DNA of 64,000 nucleotides from the NCBI GenBank assembly GCA_016124975.1, contig WGMP01000023.1, positions 57,996 through 121,995 on the forward strand, written 5' to 3'. This document shows positions 54,424-62,689 of this stretch, in pieces (positions within the stretch are counted from its first letter, which is position 1; every line of letters starts with the position of its first letter). The translations under genes and the position numbers were made by a program. The notes under the pieces are model-generated. The model saw only the letters and a program-made list of their open reading frames with translations. It searched no databases and was not told the origin of the DNA. The stretch comes from Phycisphaera sp. GTDB taxonomy: Bacteria > Planctomycetota > Phycisphaerae > Phycisphaerales > SM1A02.

Positions 54424-55173
54424 TCAGCGACGGCGACGCGGGCGTGCGAGCGCGCCGAGCGCGAGGAGGGCACCCGCGGCGGGCGTCGGGATCGGCGTGA
54501 ACTCGATCTCGAGGCGCGGCACGATGCCGCCGAATGCTGCGCTCTCCGCGCTGTCGAAGCGGCGCGCGGTGCCTGTCGCCGATTCGTCGCCGAGGATGAA
54601 CCAGCCGAGGTTTGCAGCGGGATTCGCGAGCACTGCCTGGACATCGGCGGCGAGCGCGGCGGAAGTCCACGTTTGAAGTCCGCTCGTCGTCGTGAGGAGC
54701 GACGCGCTCGCGGAGGCCGCGAAGTCGCCGCCCGCGGCCAGCCAGAAGGTGACGCCGCCCGCGCCGTCTGTGCTCGCGTGCAGCCAGGTGGCGTCGCCCG
54801 CGAGCGCGGGGGCGCCGGGGGCCTCGGTGCCGTCGGGGTCGCTCGCGCCCGTCGTCCACGCGGTGAGCGCGCGATGAACGGTCATGGTGCGGTTGCCGCC
54901 ATTGGCCTGCGAGACGTTGAGGACGAGGCGGACCGAGGTGACCGTCGCGTCCGATGGAACGAACGCGGCGATGTCGAACCAGAGCACCGCACGGCGAGTC
55001 AGGTTCTGGTTGGTTTTCCCAGCGAAGAGGTACTGGCCTGCGCCGTTCGCAAGCGAGCCGTCGACGGACTCGTAGAGCGTCGCGTCGCGCGAGGCGGTGA
55101 TCGAGACGAAGTCGCCGTGCGCGTATGGGGCGACGGCGACAAGAGCGGCGATGGCGACAGCGGTCCTTCTCAA
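54424..55173 (-). CDS. Exported protein with DNRLRE-like domain and PEP-CTERM-like sorting tail
   Basis: A 249-residue protein. A signal peptide (RRTAVAIAALVAVAPYAHG) is followed by a beta-rich domain (VSITASRDATLYESVDGSLANGAGQYLFAGK, VLWFDIAAFVPSDATVTS) typical of DNRLRE carbohydrate/surface proteins, common in PEP-CTERM proteins. The tail TPIPTPAAGALLALGALARPRRRR has the layout of PEP-CTERM (Pro-rich motif, helix, Arg cluster). The start is TTG 55173 with GGAGGG 8 nt upstream; no ATG fits. No exosortase gene lies in the window. Confidence 0.75.
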   Translation of the reverse strand: MRRTAVAIAALVAVAPYAHGDFVSITASRDATLYESVDGSLANGAGQYLFAGKTNQNLTRRAVLWFDIAAFVPSDATVTSVRLVLNVSQANGGNRTMTVHRALTAWTTGASDPDGTEAPGAPALAGDATWLHASTDGAGGVTFWLAAGGDFAASASASLLTTTSGLQTWTSAALAADVQAVLANPAANLGWFILGDESATGTARRFDSAESAAFGGIVPRLEIEFTPIPTPAAGALLALGALARPRRRR

Positions 55174-55240
55174 CGAGGATCCCTCCGTGCGGTAGGCTGA
55201 CACGCGTTCGGGCCGCCGCAAGCCGCCTGCGGGAATCCAC

Positions 55241-55834
55241 ATGAAATCACTCGTCATCGCCACGTCGAATCCGCACAAGGTCGAGGAGATCGGGGCCGTT
55301 CTCGGACAACTCGGGATTGAATGCCTGCCGCTCGGCGACGCTGGCGTCCCCGAGCCGAAGGAAGACGGCGCCACCTTCGAGGAGAACGCGCGCATCAAGG
55401 CGCGGGCGTACGCGAAGGCGCTCGGCCGCACGGTGCTCGCCGACGACTCGGGGCTCGAGGTCGACGCGCTCGGCGGAGCGCCTGGGGTCCACAGCGCGTA
55501 CTACGCGGGCGTCGGCGCGACGCGCGCCGAGCGCGACCCCGCGAACAACGCGCGGCTGCTGCGCGAGCTCGCGGGCGTGCCTGACGCGCAGCGCACCGCG
55601 CGCTTCGTGTGCGTCCTGTGCATCGCGCGCCCCGACGGCACGATCGTCGCCGAATCACGCGGCACCTTCGATGGGCGCATCGGCCACGCGCCACGCGGGG
55701 CGAACGGGTTCGGATACGACCCGCTGCTCGTGCTCGCCGACGGCCGCACGAGCGCGGAGCTCTCAAGCGACGAGAAGAACGCACGAAGCCACCGAGGCAA
55801 CGCGCTGCGGGCGCTGGTGCCGAAGCTCGCGTGA
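55241..55834 (+). CDS. rdgB: Non-canonical purine NTP pyrophosphatase RdgB/HAM1
   Basis: A 197-residue (d)ITP/XTP pyrophosphatase that cleans deaminated purine nucleotides from the pool. Family motifs are all present: ATSNPHKVEEI, TFEENARIKA, LADDSGLEVDALGGAPGVHSAYYAG, GFGYDPLLVL and SHRGNALRAL. Length is normal. It starts at ATG 55241, is divergent from the PEP-CTERM-like gene, and converges with the YkgJ-type gene across the four-arm element. Confidence 0.96.
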   Translation: MKSLVIATSNPHKVEEIGAVLGQLGIECLPLGDAGVPEPKEDGATFEENARIKARAYAKALGRTVLADDSGLEVDALGGAPGVHSAYYAGVGATRAERDPANNARLLRELAGVPDAQRTARFVCVLCIARPDGTIVAESRGTFDGRIGHAPRGANGFGYDPLLVLADGRTSAELSSDEKNARSHRGNALRALVPKLA

Positions 55835-56182
55835 TTGAGCGCTCGCCGCTGCGGCGGCTCGCTTTGGTGCTTGGGAGCTGCTTGAAGCGCGCTCGACGAC
55901 GGAGCGCAGCGAAGTCGGAGCGGATGACGCGGGAGTCGCCAGTCGTATCGTGTGGCACTATCCCCTGCGAAGCAGGGGTAGTGGCGGCCTCGTGCGCAGG
56001 CTGTGCGTCCAGCCTGCAGGCTTCGCACCCAGCCTGCGCACGATTCCGCCATCACCAGAGGTGATGCCACACGACACAGGTGGCGACGGCGCACGCAACC
56101 TGCTCGCGCTTCGCGCTCGGCGTGGTTCACGCACATTGGCCCCACCTGATCCGCGGCGCGCCCAGACCTTCCTCTCGACCAT
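55835..56182. other. Intergenic region between convergent rdgB and YkgJ genes
   Basis: A 348-bp gap between two gene 3' ends. It holds the four-arm palindromic structure (55948-56074). The remainder (55835-55947 and 56075-56182) shows no gene or T-run terminator. Confidence 0.6.
55948..56074. other. Four-arm (cloverleaf/cruciform) palindromic element
   Basis: A closing 10-bp stem pairs TCGTGTGGCA (55948-55957) with TGCCACACGA (56065-56074). Inside, three arms follow without any spacer: hairpin 1 (55958-55981; CTA, bulged T, CCCCTGC, loop GAA, GCAGGGG, TAG); hairpin 2 (55982-56051; TGGCGG/CCGCCA, a CC/TT internal loop, then a perfect 14-bp stem TCGTGCGCAGGCTG with 56030-56043, tipped by TGCG/CGCA and AGCC/GGCT); hairpin 3 (56052-56064; TCACC, loop AGA, GGTGA). 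It carries no tRNA-like loops. It may be a mobile palindrome, structured RNA or bidirectional terminator. Confidence 0.85.
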
Positions 56183-57457
56183 TCACACGCTCTCGCGCGT
56201 GATGCGCCGCAGGCCGTCGTCGAGGCGGAAGAACTCGAGCCGCAGGCGCTCCGTCACCGAGCCGAGCCATGGAGCGCGTCCTGCGTGACGGTCGATGCGG
56301 CCGAGCGCGTCGCGCGCGTCGTCGATCGTCGCGTGCTCGTGCCCGCGCGCGGCCGCGAGCGCACGCGCGAGCCATGCGGTGCAGGCGATGTTCAGGACAA
56401 GCGCCTGCAGGCCACGCACGGCGGGCCAGCCGTAGTAGCCAGCGCCCCACGCGCGGCCGCCGAGGATGGTGGCGCGGGCGTAGCGCGCGAGAAGTTGGTC
56501 GATCGCGTCGCGGTCGGGGCTTTCGGAGAGCGTGGGAATGCGCGCGATCGCGGCGAACTCGACGCCGCCGAGGAGCCCGCGCGCGACCGCGGGCGCACGC
56601 CCCTTGCCGCGCGTGAAGGCGCGGCTTGCGAGGAGTTGTGCAAGCACCGTGCGCACGCGCCCCCTCGACTTCGCCTCGTTGACCTGCACATCCTCGAGGC
56701 GCGCGAAGACGGCCTGCCGCAGGAGCCGCAGCTGCTTCGGCAGCGCGCCTTCGAGCGGAAGGTGCTCGAGTTCGTCGGGAAGCGCCCCGACGAGAACCTG
56801 CACGAGCTCCCTGAACCGCCTGGCGCGCACATCGGCGAGCTTCGCGCGGCCAAGGCTCGCGGCGATCCAGGCGAGGCCGTCGAAGCGATCGCGAATCACG
56901 AGGTCGTCGCGCGCGAGATGCCGGTCGAGGAGCTGCGCCAGCGCGTCGAGCTCGCCTTCCTTCGCGGACATCGCGTCGGCAAGCGATGGCGGCGCCGTCG
57001 CGAGCCGCGTCTCGGGCACGCCGAGGCTCATGCGGTGCGCTTCCTCGAGGTGGCTGCGGAGCTCGGCGCCCTTGTTCTCGCGGACGCTCTGGCAGGCGAA
57101 GCTGATCCCCACATGCGTCTTGCGGTCGTCGGGCACGAGGACAAACGGGAACAGCTGGCAGGCGATCGGCTTCTCCGCGAAGCCATGCTCCTTGTGGATG
57201 CGGCAGAGTCCGTCGTCCATGAGGAAGACGCACGCGCCATCCTCGCGCTGCCTGAGATAGGTCGTTCCTCGGAACTCGGTCGTGACAGGCATCCCGAGCT
57301 TCGTCTCCCAGTTCTGTGCGAGCAGTTTCTCGAGGTCCGCGGGCCGTAGCTGCACCGTGAAGTCGCGGCAGCAGTTGCCGCAGCCGTGGCAGCTGTAGCG
57401 CTGCTCGCGCACGGGGAGGACGAGAAGAGGAAGTGCGACGGGCTTCGGATCGCTCAT
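56183..57457 (-). CDS. YkgJ/Fli-type cysteine-cluster protein
   Basis: A 424-residue protein whose N-terminal ~120 residues hold the UPF0153/YkgJ cysteine cluster (YSCHGCGNCCRDF, DGLCRIHKEHGF, IACQLFPF, ISFACQSV), expected to bind metal or an iron-sulfur cluster. The C-terminal ~300 residues are helical and unrecognised, about three times longer than ordinary YkgJ. ATG 57457 overlaps the previous stop by 4 nt (ATGA), so it is co-translated with the membrane protein upstream. Function is unknown. Confidence 0.8.
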   Translation of the reverse strand: MSDPKPVALPLLVLPVREQRYSCHGCGNCCRDFTVQLRPADLEKLLAQNWETKLGMPVTTEFRGTTYLRQREDGACVFLMDDGLCRIHKEHGFAEKPIACQLFPFVLVPDDRKTHVGISFACQSVRENKGAELRSHLEEAHRMSLGVPETRLATAPPSLADAMSAKEGELDALAQLLDRHLARDDLVIRDRFDGLAWIAASLGRAKLADVRARRFRELVQVLVGALPDELEHLPLEGALPKQLRLLRQAVFARLEDVQVNEAKSRGRVRTVLAQLLASRAFTRGKGRAPAVARGLLGGVEFAAIARIPTLSESPDRDAIDQLLARYARATILGGRAWGAGYYGWPAVRGLQALVLNIACTAWLARALAAARGHEHATIDDARDALGRIDRHAGRAPWLGSVTERLRLEFFRLDDGLRRITRESV

Positions 57458-58455
57458 GGCGCGCGCTCGCTGGCAGGGCGGGGCGTTCGTTCCCCGCGGC
57501 GGAGGGTACGCACGCACCAGACGGTGCCGAGGACGCCGAGCGGAATCGTGAGCGCGGCCTCACCTGCGCTCTCGAGGAGCGCGAGCTGTGCGGTGAGCGT
57601 CTCGATCTCCTCTGCAGACCCACTTCCCGCCAGCACCGCCGGTGCGATGAACGCGACAAGCGCCTCGCGCCAGCCGATCCGCCCGAGCGGGTTTCCCGCG
57701 CCGAGGATCGCGACCGACGCGAGCAGCGCAGCCTGCGCGGGGTTCAACGAGACGCCCACGATCTGCGCGGCCGCCCACATGCGCAGCGACCACATCGCGA
57801 CATCGATCGAGCGGAAGAAGACGCCGCCGCCAAGGGCGCGCGGGTCGACCAGCGCCCGCTCGGCCCCCTTCAGGAAGCGCGACAGCGCGGGAATGCGTCC
57901 GAGAGCGACCGTCACGGTGCAGCCCACGGCCACCGTGCCCGCGAACACGAGCAGCCAGAGCCAGTCGAGGAGCGGCACCTCGCGGCCCGACGCGATCTGC
58001 GCGAGCCCTGCGGCGAGGCCGGCCGCGAGCGTGCCGAGCGTCACGATCGCGACGCCCGTGATCCACGCGCCCAGCTCCCTCGCCGACATCCCGTCGCGCC
58101 GCCAGTGGAACGCGCAGCGCAGGAAGAGCCCGAGCCTCACGGGCGCGTAGTTGAAGAGCGACGCCATCAGGTTCACCGCCTGCATGTCGAGCACGCGGAA
58201 GCGGCGGATCGGAAGCGCGACCGTCCAGAAGGTGTAGCCCGAGCAGACGATCGAGCCGAGCGTCGAGAGGAGAAGGAGCGCGACGAGGCCTCGGTCGGCG
58301 TTCCAGAGCTTCTCGAGCCCCGCACTTCCCTGGGCAAACGCGCGCTGCGCGCACCACACCACGAGCGCGCAGCCGACGGCGAACCCCGTGATCTGCAGCC
58401 CGATCCTCATCCGCGAGGGACGCTTCGGAAGGTCGGCGGGGTCCGCGGTCGTCAC
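57454..58455 (-). CDS. LPG-synthase-like (UPF0104) integral membrane protein
   Basis: A 333-residue polytopic protein with about seven to eight hydrophobic helices. The pattern (LGSIVCSGYTFWTVALPIRRFRVL, MASLFNYAPVRLGLFLR, AAQIVGVSLNPAQAALLASVAILGAGNPLGR) fits the lysylphosphatidylglycerol-synthase/flippase membrane region, without the aminoacyl-transferase domain. It probably flips or modifies a polyprenyl or lipid substrate; the neighbouring glycosyltransferase supports that. GTG 58455 overlaps the glycosyltransferase stop (GTGA), and a TACACT box ends 7 nt before it, so it may also have its own leaderless promoter. ATG 58410 is an alternative. Confidence 0.7.
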   Translation of the reverse strand: MTTADPADLPKRPSRMRIGLQITGFAVGCALVVWCAQRAFAQGSAGLEKLWNADRGLVALLLLSTLGSIVCSGYTFWTVALPIRRFRVLDMQAVNLMASLFNYAPVRLGLFLRCAFHWRRDGMSARELGAWITGVAIVTLGTLAAGLAAGLAQIASGREVPLLDWLWLLVFAGTVAVGCTVTVALGRIPALSRFLKGAERALVDPRALGGGVFFRSIDVAMWSLRMWAAAQIVGVSLNPAQAALLASVAILGAGNPLGRIGWREALVAFIAPAVLAGSGSAEEIETLTAQLALLESAGEAALTIPLGVLGTVWCVRTLRRGERTPRPASERAP

Positions 58456-59204
58456 GCGGGCGAGTGTACCGCGCGCGCCGCGCGCTTCGTCCGCCGCCGC
58501 TCGCGCCAGAGCACCACGAACACGCGCACCCCGTCCTTCATGCGGATCTTCTTGCCCTCGTCGAACCCGCGCGGCGCATAGGACACGGGCGCCTCGCGCA
58601 CGCGCAGGCCACGCCGCGCGGCGGCGGCGACGATCTGCGGTTCGATTCCGAAGCGCTCCTCGTCGAGGTCGCCGATGATCCTGCGCATGGCGGGCACCGT
58701 GAAGAGCTTGAAGCAGCACTCCATGTCGTGGACCGCGAGCCCCGTGGTGAGGTTGCTCGCAAGCGTGAGGAAGCCATTCGCGAGGCGATGCGCGAGCCGC
58801 TTGAGCCCCTTGGGCGGCGTCGCCCAGCGGTTGCCGAGGACGAGGTCGGCGTCACCTGCGACGAGCGGCGCAAGCAGCGTCGGAAAGTCGGCGGGGTCGT
58901 ACTCGAGGTCCGCGTCTTGGATGAGGATCGCGTCGTCGTCCGCTGCGACGCCGAGGACATGCGCAAAGCCCGTGCGGATGGCGGCGCCCTTGCCGCGGTT
59001 CTGAGGGTGAAGCAGCGTGGTCACGCCGAGCCGCGCGCCGAGGTCGGCGATCACCGCCTTGGTGGCGGCGTCGGAGCCGTCGTCGACCAGCACCGCACGC
59101 ACCTGCCAGCCGGCGGGAAGCGGGGCCGCGAGCACACGCCCGACCGCCGCCGCCAGCGTCGCAGGCTCGTTGTAGACGGGCATGACGACATGCAGCGTGC
59201 GCAT
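58452..59204 (-). CDS. Family 2 glycosyltransferase (dolichol-phosphate-mannose synthase-like)
   Basis: A 250-residue GT2 enzyme transferring a sugar from a nucleotide donor, probably to a polyprenyl phosphate. The GT-A fold motifs are MPVYNEPATL, VDDGSDAATKAVI, GKGAAIRTGF and the metal-binding DADLEYDPADFP. A DMECCFKLF segment matches DPM1-like enzymes. No membrane anchor is present. It forms an envelope operon with the membrane protein and the YkgJ-type gene downstream. Confidence 0.88.
   Translation of the reverse strand: MRTLHVVMPVYNEPATLAAAVGRVLAAPLPAGWQVRAVLVDDGSDAATKAVIADLGARLGVTTLLHPQNRGKGAAIRTGFAHVLGVAADDDAILIQDADLEYDPADFPTLLAPLVAGDADLVLGNRWATPPKGLKRLAHRLANGFLTLASNLTTGLAVHDMECCFKLFTVPAMRRIIGDLDEERFGIEPQIVAAAARRGLRVREAPVSYAPRGFDEGKKIRMKDGVRVFVVLWRERRRTKRAARAVHSPA
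58463..58468 (-). promoter_or_regulatory. Putative -10 box TACACT inside the glycosyltransferase 3' end
   Basis: Minus-strand GTACACT ends 7 nt before GTG 58455, the same geometry as the other leaderless boxes, but here within the upstream gene's last codons. It could be chance. Confidence 0.3.
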
Positions 59205-59222
59205 CGGTGCGGGCGCCGATGC

Positions 59223-60248
59223 TCAGCCCTGCTGGGGCTCGCCGCCGATCGCGGAGCGCATCTGCGTGTCGGCGAGCATGTTTTGCATGCGGTAGTAGTC
59301 CATGAGGCCGAGCTTGCCCGTGCGCAGGCTGTCGGCGACGGCCTTCGGCACATCGGCCTCTGCGAGGACGACGAGCGCGCGGTTCTTCTGCGCCTCGGCC
59401 TGGAACTCCGCCTCGAGCGCGACGGCGAGCGCGCGGCGCTGCTCGGCCTGCGCCTGGAAGCGCTTGGTGTCTGCCTCGGCCTGGGCGGCCTGCAGCTGTG
59501 CGCCGATGTTCTCGCCGACGTCGATGTCGGCGATGTCGATAGAGAGGATCTCGAACGCCGTTCCCGAGTCGAGGCCCTTCGCGAGCACCGTCTTCGAGAT
59601 CTTGTCGGGATTCTCGAGCACGCTCTTGTGGTCTTCCGCGGAGCCGATCGTCGAGATGATGCCCTCGCCGACGCGGGCGATGATCGTCTCCTCGGTCGCG
59701 CCACCGACGAGGCGCGAAATCGCGGTGCGCACCGTCACGCGCGCCTTTGCGCGCAGCTGGATGCCGTCCTTGGCGACCGCGTCGATGGTGGTCTTCCCCG
59801 ACTGCATGCTCGGGCAGTCGATGACCTTCGGGTTCACCGAGGTCTGCACGGCGTCGAGGATGTCGCGGCCCGCGAGGTCGATGCCCGTGGCCGAGTTCCA
59901 CGGGAGGTCGATGCCCGCCTTGTCGGCCGCGATCATGGCGGCGACAACGCGGCTCACGTTGCCGCGGGCGAGGTAGTGGGCCTCCATGAGGTCCGTGGGG
60001 ATGTCGAGCCCCGCCTTCTTGGCGGTGATGCGGTTCAGGACGATGACCTCGGGCGGCACCTTGCGCAGCCTCATCATGATGAGGTCGAGCATGGCCACCT
60101 TCGCGTCGCTGAAGAGCGCCTGGACATACAGCTTCAGGACGCCAAGCATCACGAAGAAGACGAAGAGGCCGATCAGGCCTGCGATGCCCGAGAGCACCCA
60201 GAGCACGATGTCGCCGGGAGTGGTGGCTTGCGCGATCAGTTGCATCAT
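59223..60248 (-). CDS. floA: Flotillin-like membrane scaffold FloA
   Basis: A 341-residue SPFH-domain protein that organises membrane microdomains. An N-terminal helix ([22 protein letters not shown]) is followed by the FloA-type body: [71 protein letters not shown] and a C-terminal coiled coil rich in Glu/Ala/Gln ([21 protein letters not shown]). ATG 60248 has AGGAAAGG just upstream. It is next to two nfeD genes, the usual partners of FloA. Confidence 0.94.
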   Translation of the reverse strand: MMQLIAQATTPGDIVLWVLSGIAGLIGLFVFFVMLGVLKLYVQALFSDAKVAMLDLIMMRLRKVPPEVIVLNRITAKKAGLDIPTDLMEAHYLARGNVSRVVAAMIAADKAGIDLPWNSATGIDLAGRDILDAVQTSVNPKVIDCPSMQSGKTTIDAVAKDGIQLRAKARVTVRTAISRLVGGATEETIIARVGEGIISTIGSAEDHKSVLENPDKISKTVLAKGLDSGTAFEILSIDIADIDVGENIGAQLQAAQAEADTKRFQAQAEQRRALAVALEAEFQAEAQKNRALVVLAEADVPKAVADSLRTGKLGLMDYYRMQNMLADTQMRSAIGGEPQQG

Positions 60249-60259
60249 GGCCTTTCCTA

Positions 60260-60324
60260 TGGATTCGCTCGAGGTATCCGCTTGACGCATCCGCTCGATC
60301 TATCCGCTTGATGTATCCGCTTGT
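60260..60324. repeat. Five 13-bp tandem repeats upstream of floA
   Basis: Units TGGATTCGCTCGA, GGTATCCGCTTGA, CGCATCCGCTCGA, TCTATCCGCTTGA and TGTATCCGCTTGT run head to tail (60260-60324), sharing ATCCGCTTGA. They sit 12 bp upstream of the floA start, in its likely 5' leader. Confidence 0.85.
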
Positions 60325-60384
60325 CGGGATCCTATCGATGGGATCAACTCAAGATGATGGTCGCGGCCAGGACCGCCGCGGGGG

Positions 60385-60909
60385 TCAGACTGTAGCAGGG
60401 CGGGCTTCGCGACGAGGTCGCACGCGCACCTGCCCGTCGCGTACGGAGACGACCTCGATGGCCGTACCTGCGTCGATGAGATCGCCTTCCGCGGTCGCAT
60501 CCATGCGGCGGCCGTTGATGCGCGCGAAGCCTGCGGGTCGGAGGGGCGTGATGGCCTCGCCGACATCGCCGACGGCGGGAAGCGTGGGAGCAGGCGCTGG
60601 CGCGGCTCCCGTGCGGGCTGGAATCTCAGCAGAGAGGACCAGCCGCCTTCCGAGCGGCGACTTCGATGCCACCCGCAGGCCGATCATGAGCATGAAGGGC
60701 GCCGCCACCGCATACATCGCGAGCAGCAGCATTCCCACCGTCGGGTCGTACAGGAACCCGAGCACGACCGACGCGATCGCCGTGCCGACGCAAAGGATCG
60801 CGAGGAGGCCGCCCGTCGGAAGCAGGAGCTCGATGACGAAGATGCCGAAGGTCGCGACCCCGAGAAGGATCGCGGCGATCAGCGAGCCTGATGAACTCTC
60901 TTCGCTCAT
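60385..60909 (-). CDS. nfeD: Short NfeD-type membrane protein
   Basis: A 174-residue protein with four hydrophobic helices in its first ~90 residues (LIAAILLGVATFGIFVIELLLPTGGLLAILC; VGMLLLAMYAVAAPFMLMIGL) and a C-terminal OB-fold (VGDVGEAITPLRPAGFARINGRRMDATAEGDLIDAGTAIEVV). This is the short NfeD form that partners flotillins. Its ATG overlaps the stop of the longer nfeD gene (ATGA). Confidence 0.9.
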   Translation of the reverse strand: MSEESSSGSLIAAILLGVATFGIFVIELLLPTGGLLAILCVGTAIASVVLGFLYDPTVGMLLLAMYAVAAPFMLMIGLRVASKSPLGRRLVLSAEIPARTGAAPAPAPTLPAVGDVGEAITPLRPAGFARINGRRMDATAEGDLIDAGTAIEVVSVRDGQVRVRPRREARPATV

Positions 60910-62537
60910 GCGCGTGGATCCTCGGGCGCCGACGGTGTTTCCTCCTCGGCGCGCTCGACGATGAGCGAGCCTCCGAGCCGAGAGACGACCCGCACGGACG
61001 CCCCGCGCGGAATGTACTCGCCTGTCGACTGCGCGTCGAAGAGCTCTCCGCCGACCTCAACGCGGCCCGAGGGACGCAGGTCGGTGTCTGCGGAGCCGAC
61101 CGCGCCGATGGACGGGAGGCGCGCCACCTCCTTGAGCGGCGGCTCGATGCTGCCCGTCGCAGAGGTGGCAAGCACCGCGCGGCGGAACACCGAGGTCTCG
61201 CGGAACCAGCGCGACGCGAACCAAGTCATGATCGCCCCAAGCACGAGGCCTGCGATCGTCGTCACCGACGCCGTCAGGAGCGCGCTCCGCTCGGAGGCGC
61301 TCGTCGGGTCGGTGCCCGTGAAGCTCGCGACGAGACCAGCGAGGATGCAGATCGCGCCCGCGATGCCTGCGACGCCGATCCCTGGCAGCACGAAGACCTC
61401 GACCGCGACGAGAAGGATGCCCGCGAAGACAAGCAGGATCTCCCACCATTCCGCGAGTCCGAGGAGCGCGGGCGCGCCGACGAGAAGGAGCATCGCGCCG
61501 AGGGCGACCGCGCCCGCGACACCGACGCCGGGGTGAAGCCCCTCGATGACGAGGGCGACCACGAGGATTCCGATCAGCACGATGCGGATTGGCCAGGAGA
61601 TCAAGAAGCGTACGAGCGATTCGGCCCAGCTTTCGGGGATCCGCACCACTTCGCGGGCGCCGAAGAAGGCCGTGAGCGCGGCGTCGTCGCGCACGACCGC
61701 GCTCGCGAGGCCCCAGCGCATCGCCTCGTCGGCCTGCACCACGAGAAGCCGTGCGTCGGTGTCGACGACTTCGGCGATTCGCCATGCGCCTCGATCGCCA
61801 TCCGTCAGAGGGAGGTCTGCGCCACCAACGGGTCGCTCGGGCGCGAGCGACTCGAGGTCCGCGGGCGGCTTGGTCGGAGCGATGGTCGCTGCGGGATCGA
61901 GCCCGAGGAGCTCGAGTTCCGCACGATCCGCGAAGCGGCGCACGCCGTCTGCGGTGCGCTCGATGACCCAAAGCTCGCGCTCGACGCTGACGAACGCCTG
62001 CAGGAGACGCGCGTCGTCTCCGCGGCGCGCGGCCGAGGCGTCGAGTTCGTCGAGAAGCGGAGACTCGATCTTGGCGCGTTCGGCCACGGGAAGCGGCGTC
62101 AGGCCCAGCCCCGGCATCGCCGTCACGGGCGCCGCGTCGCCGAAGGCGGAGCCCGGCGCCACGACCATCTCTCGGCACGCAAGCGCGATGAAGGTGCCGC
62201 CGCTGTAGGCCTTGCGGCGGATCCACGCGACGCTGTTCGCGGGCGCGTCGTTGCGCAGTCGCATGCAGATGTCGAGCGTGGCCTCGACCTCGCCGCCAGG
62301 CGTGTCGAGCTCGATCACCAGCGCGTCGAACCCGAGTTCGCGCACGGCCTTCAGCCGGCGCTCGATCGACCAGAGCGTGACCGTGTCGATCGGGCCCGTC
62401 AGCGGCAGCACCGCGACGCGCGAGGCCTGGCGTTCGGTGGGGATCGCGCGCGGCGCGTCGGGCGCGACCGTCTGTGCCGCGGCTGGGAAGGCGAAGAGCA
62501 GCGCCGCGAAGAAAATGTGCACGAGACGCGCAAGCAT
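60906..62537 (-). CDS. NfeD1: ClpP-like serine protease fused to NfeD membrane domain
   Basis: A 543-residue protein with signal peptide (FFAALLFAFPAAAQ). The N-terminal ClpP/SppA-like domain has VLPLTGPIDTVTLWSIERRL, VIELDTPGGEVEATL and the likely catalytic Ser112 in RKAYSGGTFIAL. Membrane helices follow (residues ~310-420) and the chain ends in an OB-fold (IGAVGSADTDLRPSGRVEVGGELFDAQSTGEYI). This is the long NfeD type, membrane-bound protease near flotillins. ATG 62537 lacks a Shine-Dalgarno and has a TACGAT box 7 nt upstream. Confidence 0.9.
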   Translation of the reverse strand: MLARLVHIFFAALLFAFPAAAQTVAPDAPRAIPTERQASRVAVLPLTGPIDTVTLWSIERRLKAVRELGFDALVIELDTPGGEVEATLDICMRLRNDAPANSVAWIRRKAYSGGTFIALACREMVVAPGSAFGDAAPVTAMPGLGLTPLPVAERAKIESPLLDELDASAARRGDDARLLQAFVSVERELWVIERTADGVRRFADRAELELLGLDPAATIAPTKPPADLESLAPERPVGGADLPLTDGDRGAWRIAEVVDTDARLLVVQADEAMRWGLASAVVRDDAALTAFFGAREVVRIPESWAESLVRFLISWPIRIVLIGILVVALVIEGLHPGVGVAGAVALGAMLLLVGAPALLGLAEWWEILLVFAGILLVAVEVFVLPGIGVAGIAGAICILAGLVASFTGTDPTSASERSALLTASVTTIAGLVLGAIMTWFASRWFRETSVFRRAVLATSATGSIEPPLKEVARLPSIGAVGSADTDLRPSGRVEVGGELFDAQSTGEYIPRGASVRVVSRLGGSLIVERAEEETPSAPEDPRA

Positions 62538-62544
62538 GGCGCGG

Positions 62545-62550
62545 ATCGTA
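62545..62550 (-). promoter_or_regulatory. Putative -10 box TACGAT, leaderless promoter of the NfeD operon
   Basis: Minus-strand CGTACGAT ends 7 nt before ATG 62537 with no Shine-Dalgarno. Confidence 0.45.
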
Positions 62551-62578
62551 CGCGGCGGCCTCCATGCGCGGAGCAGTG

Positions 62579-62615
62579 CAAAAAAGCGGACGGCCAGCGC
62601 GAGGCTGGCCGTCCG
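62579..62615 (-). terminator. Rho-independent terminator after the prepilin-like gene
   Basis: A perfect 12-bp stem (62587-62598 with 62604-62615, loop GCGAG) is followed on the minus strand by C and six T residues. It lies 75 bp beyond the stop of the prepilin-like gene and ahead of the nfeD operon. Confidence 0.85.
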
Positions 62616-62689
62616 ACTTCGATCATGTGCTGATCACGCGTCTCATGCTGGCCCTGCACGAGGCAGGGAGCACGGACCTGGCGCCAAGA

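Noticed and set aside
55948..56074. tRNA gene
   Set aside because: The fold has four arms but no T-loop, D-loop or acceptor features; stems are too long and GC-rich.
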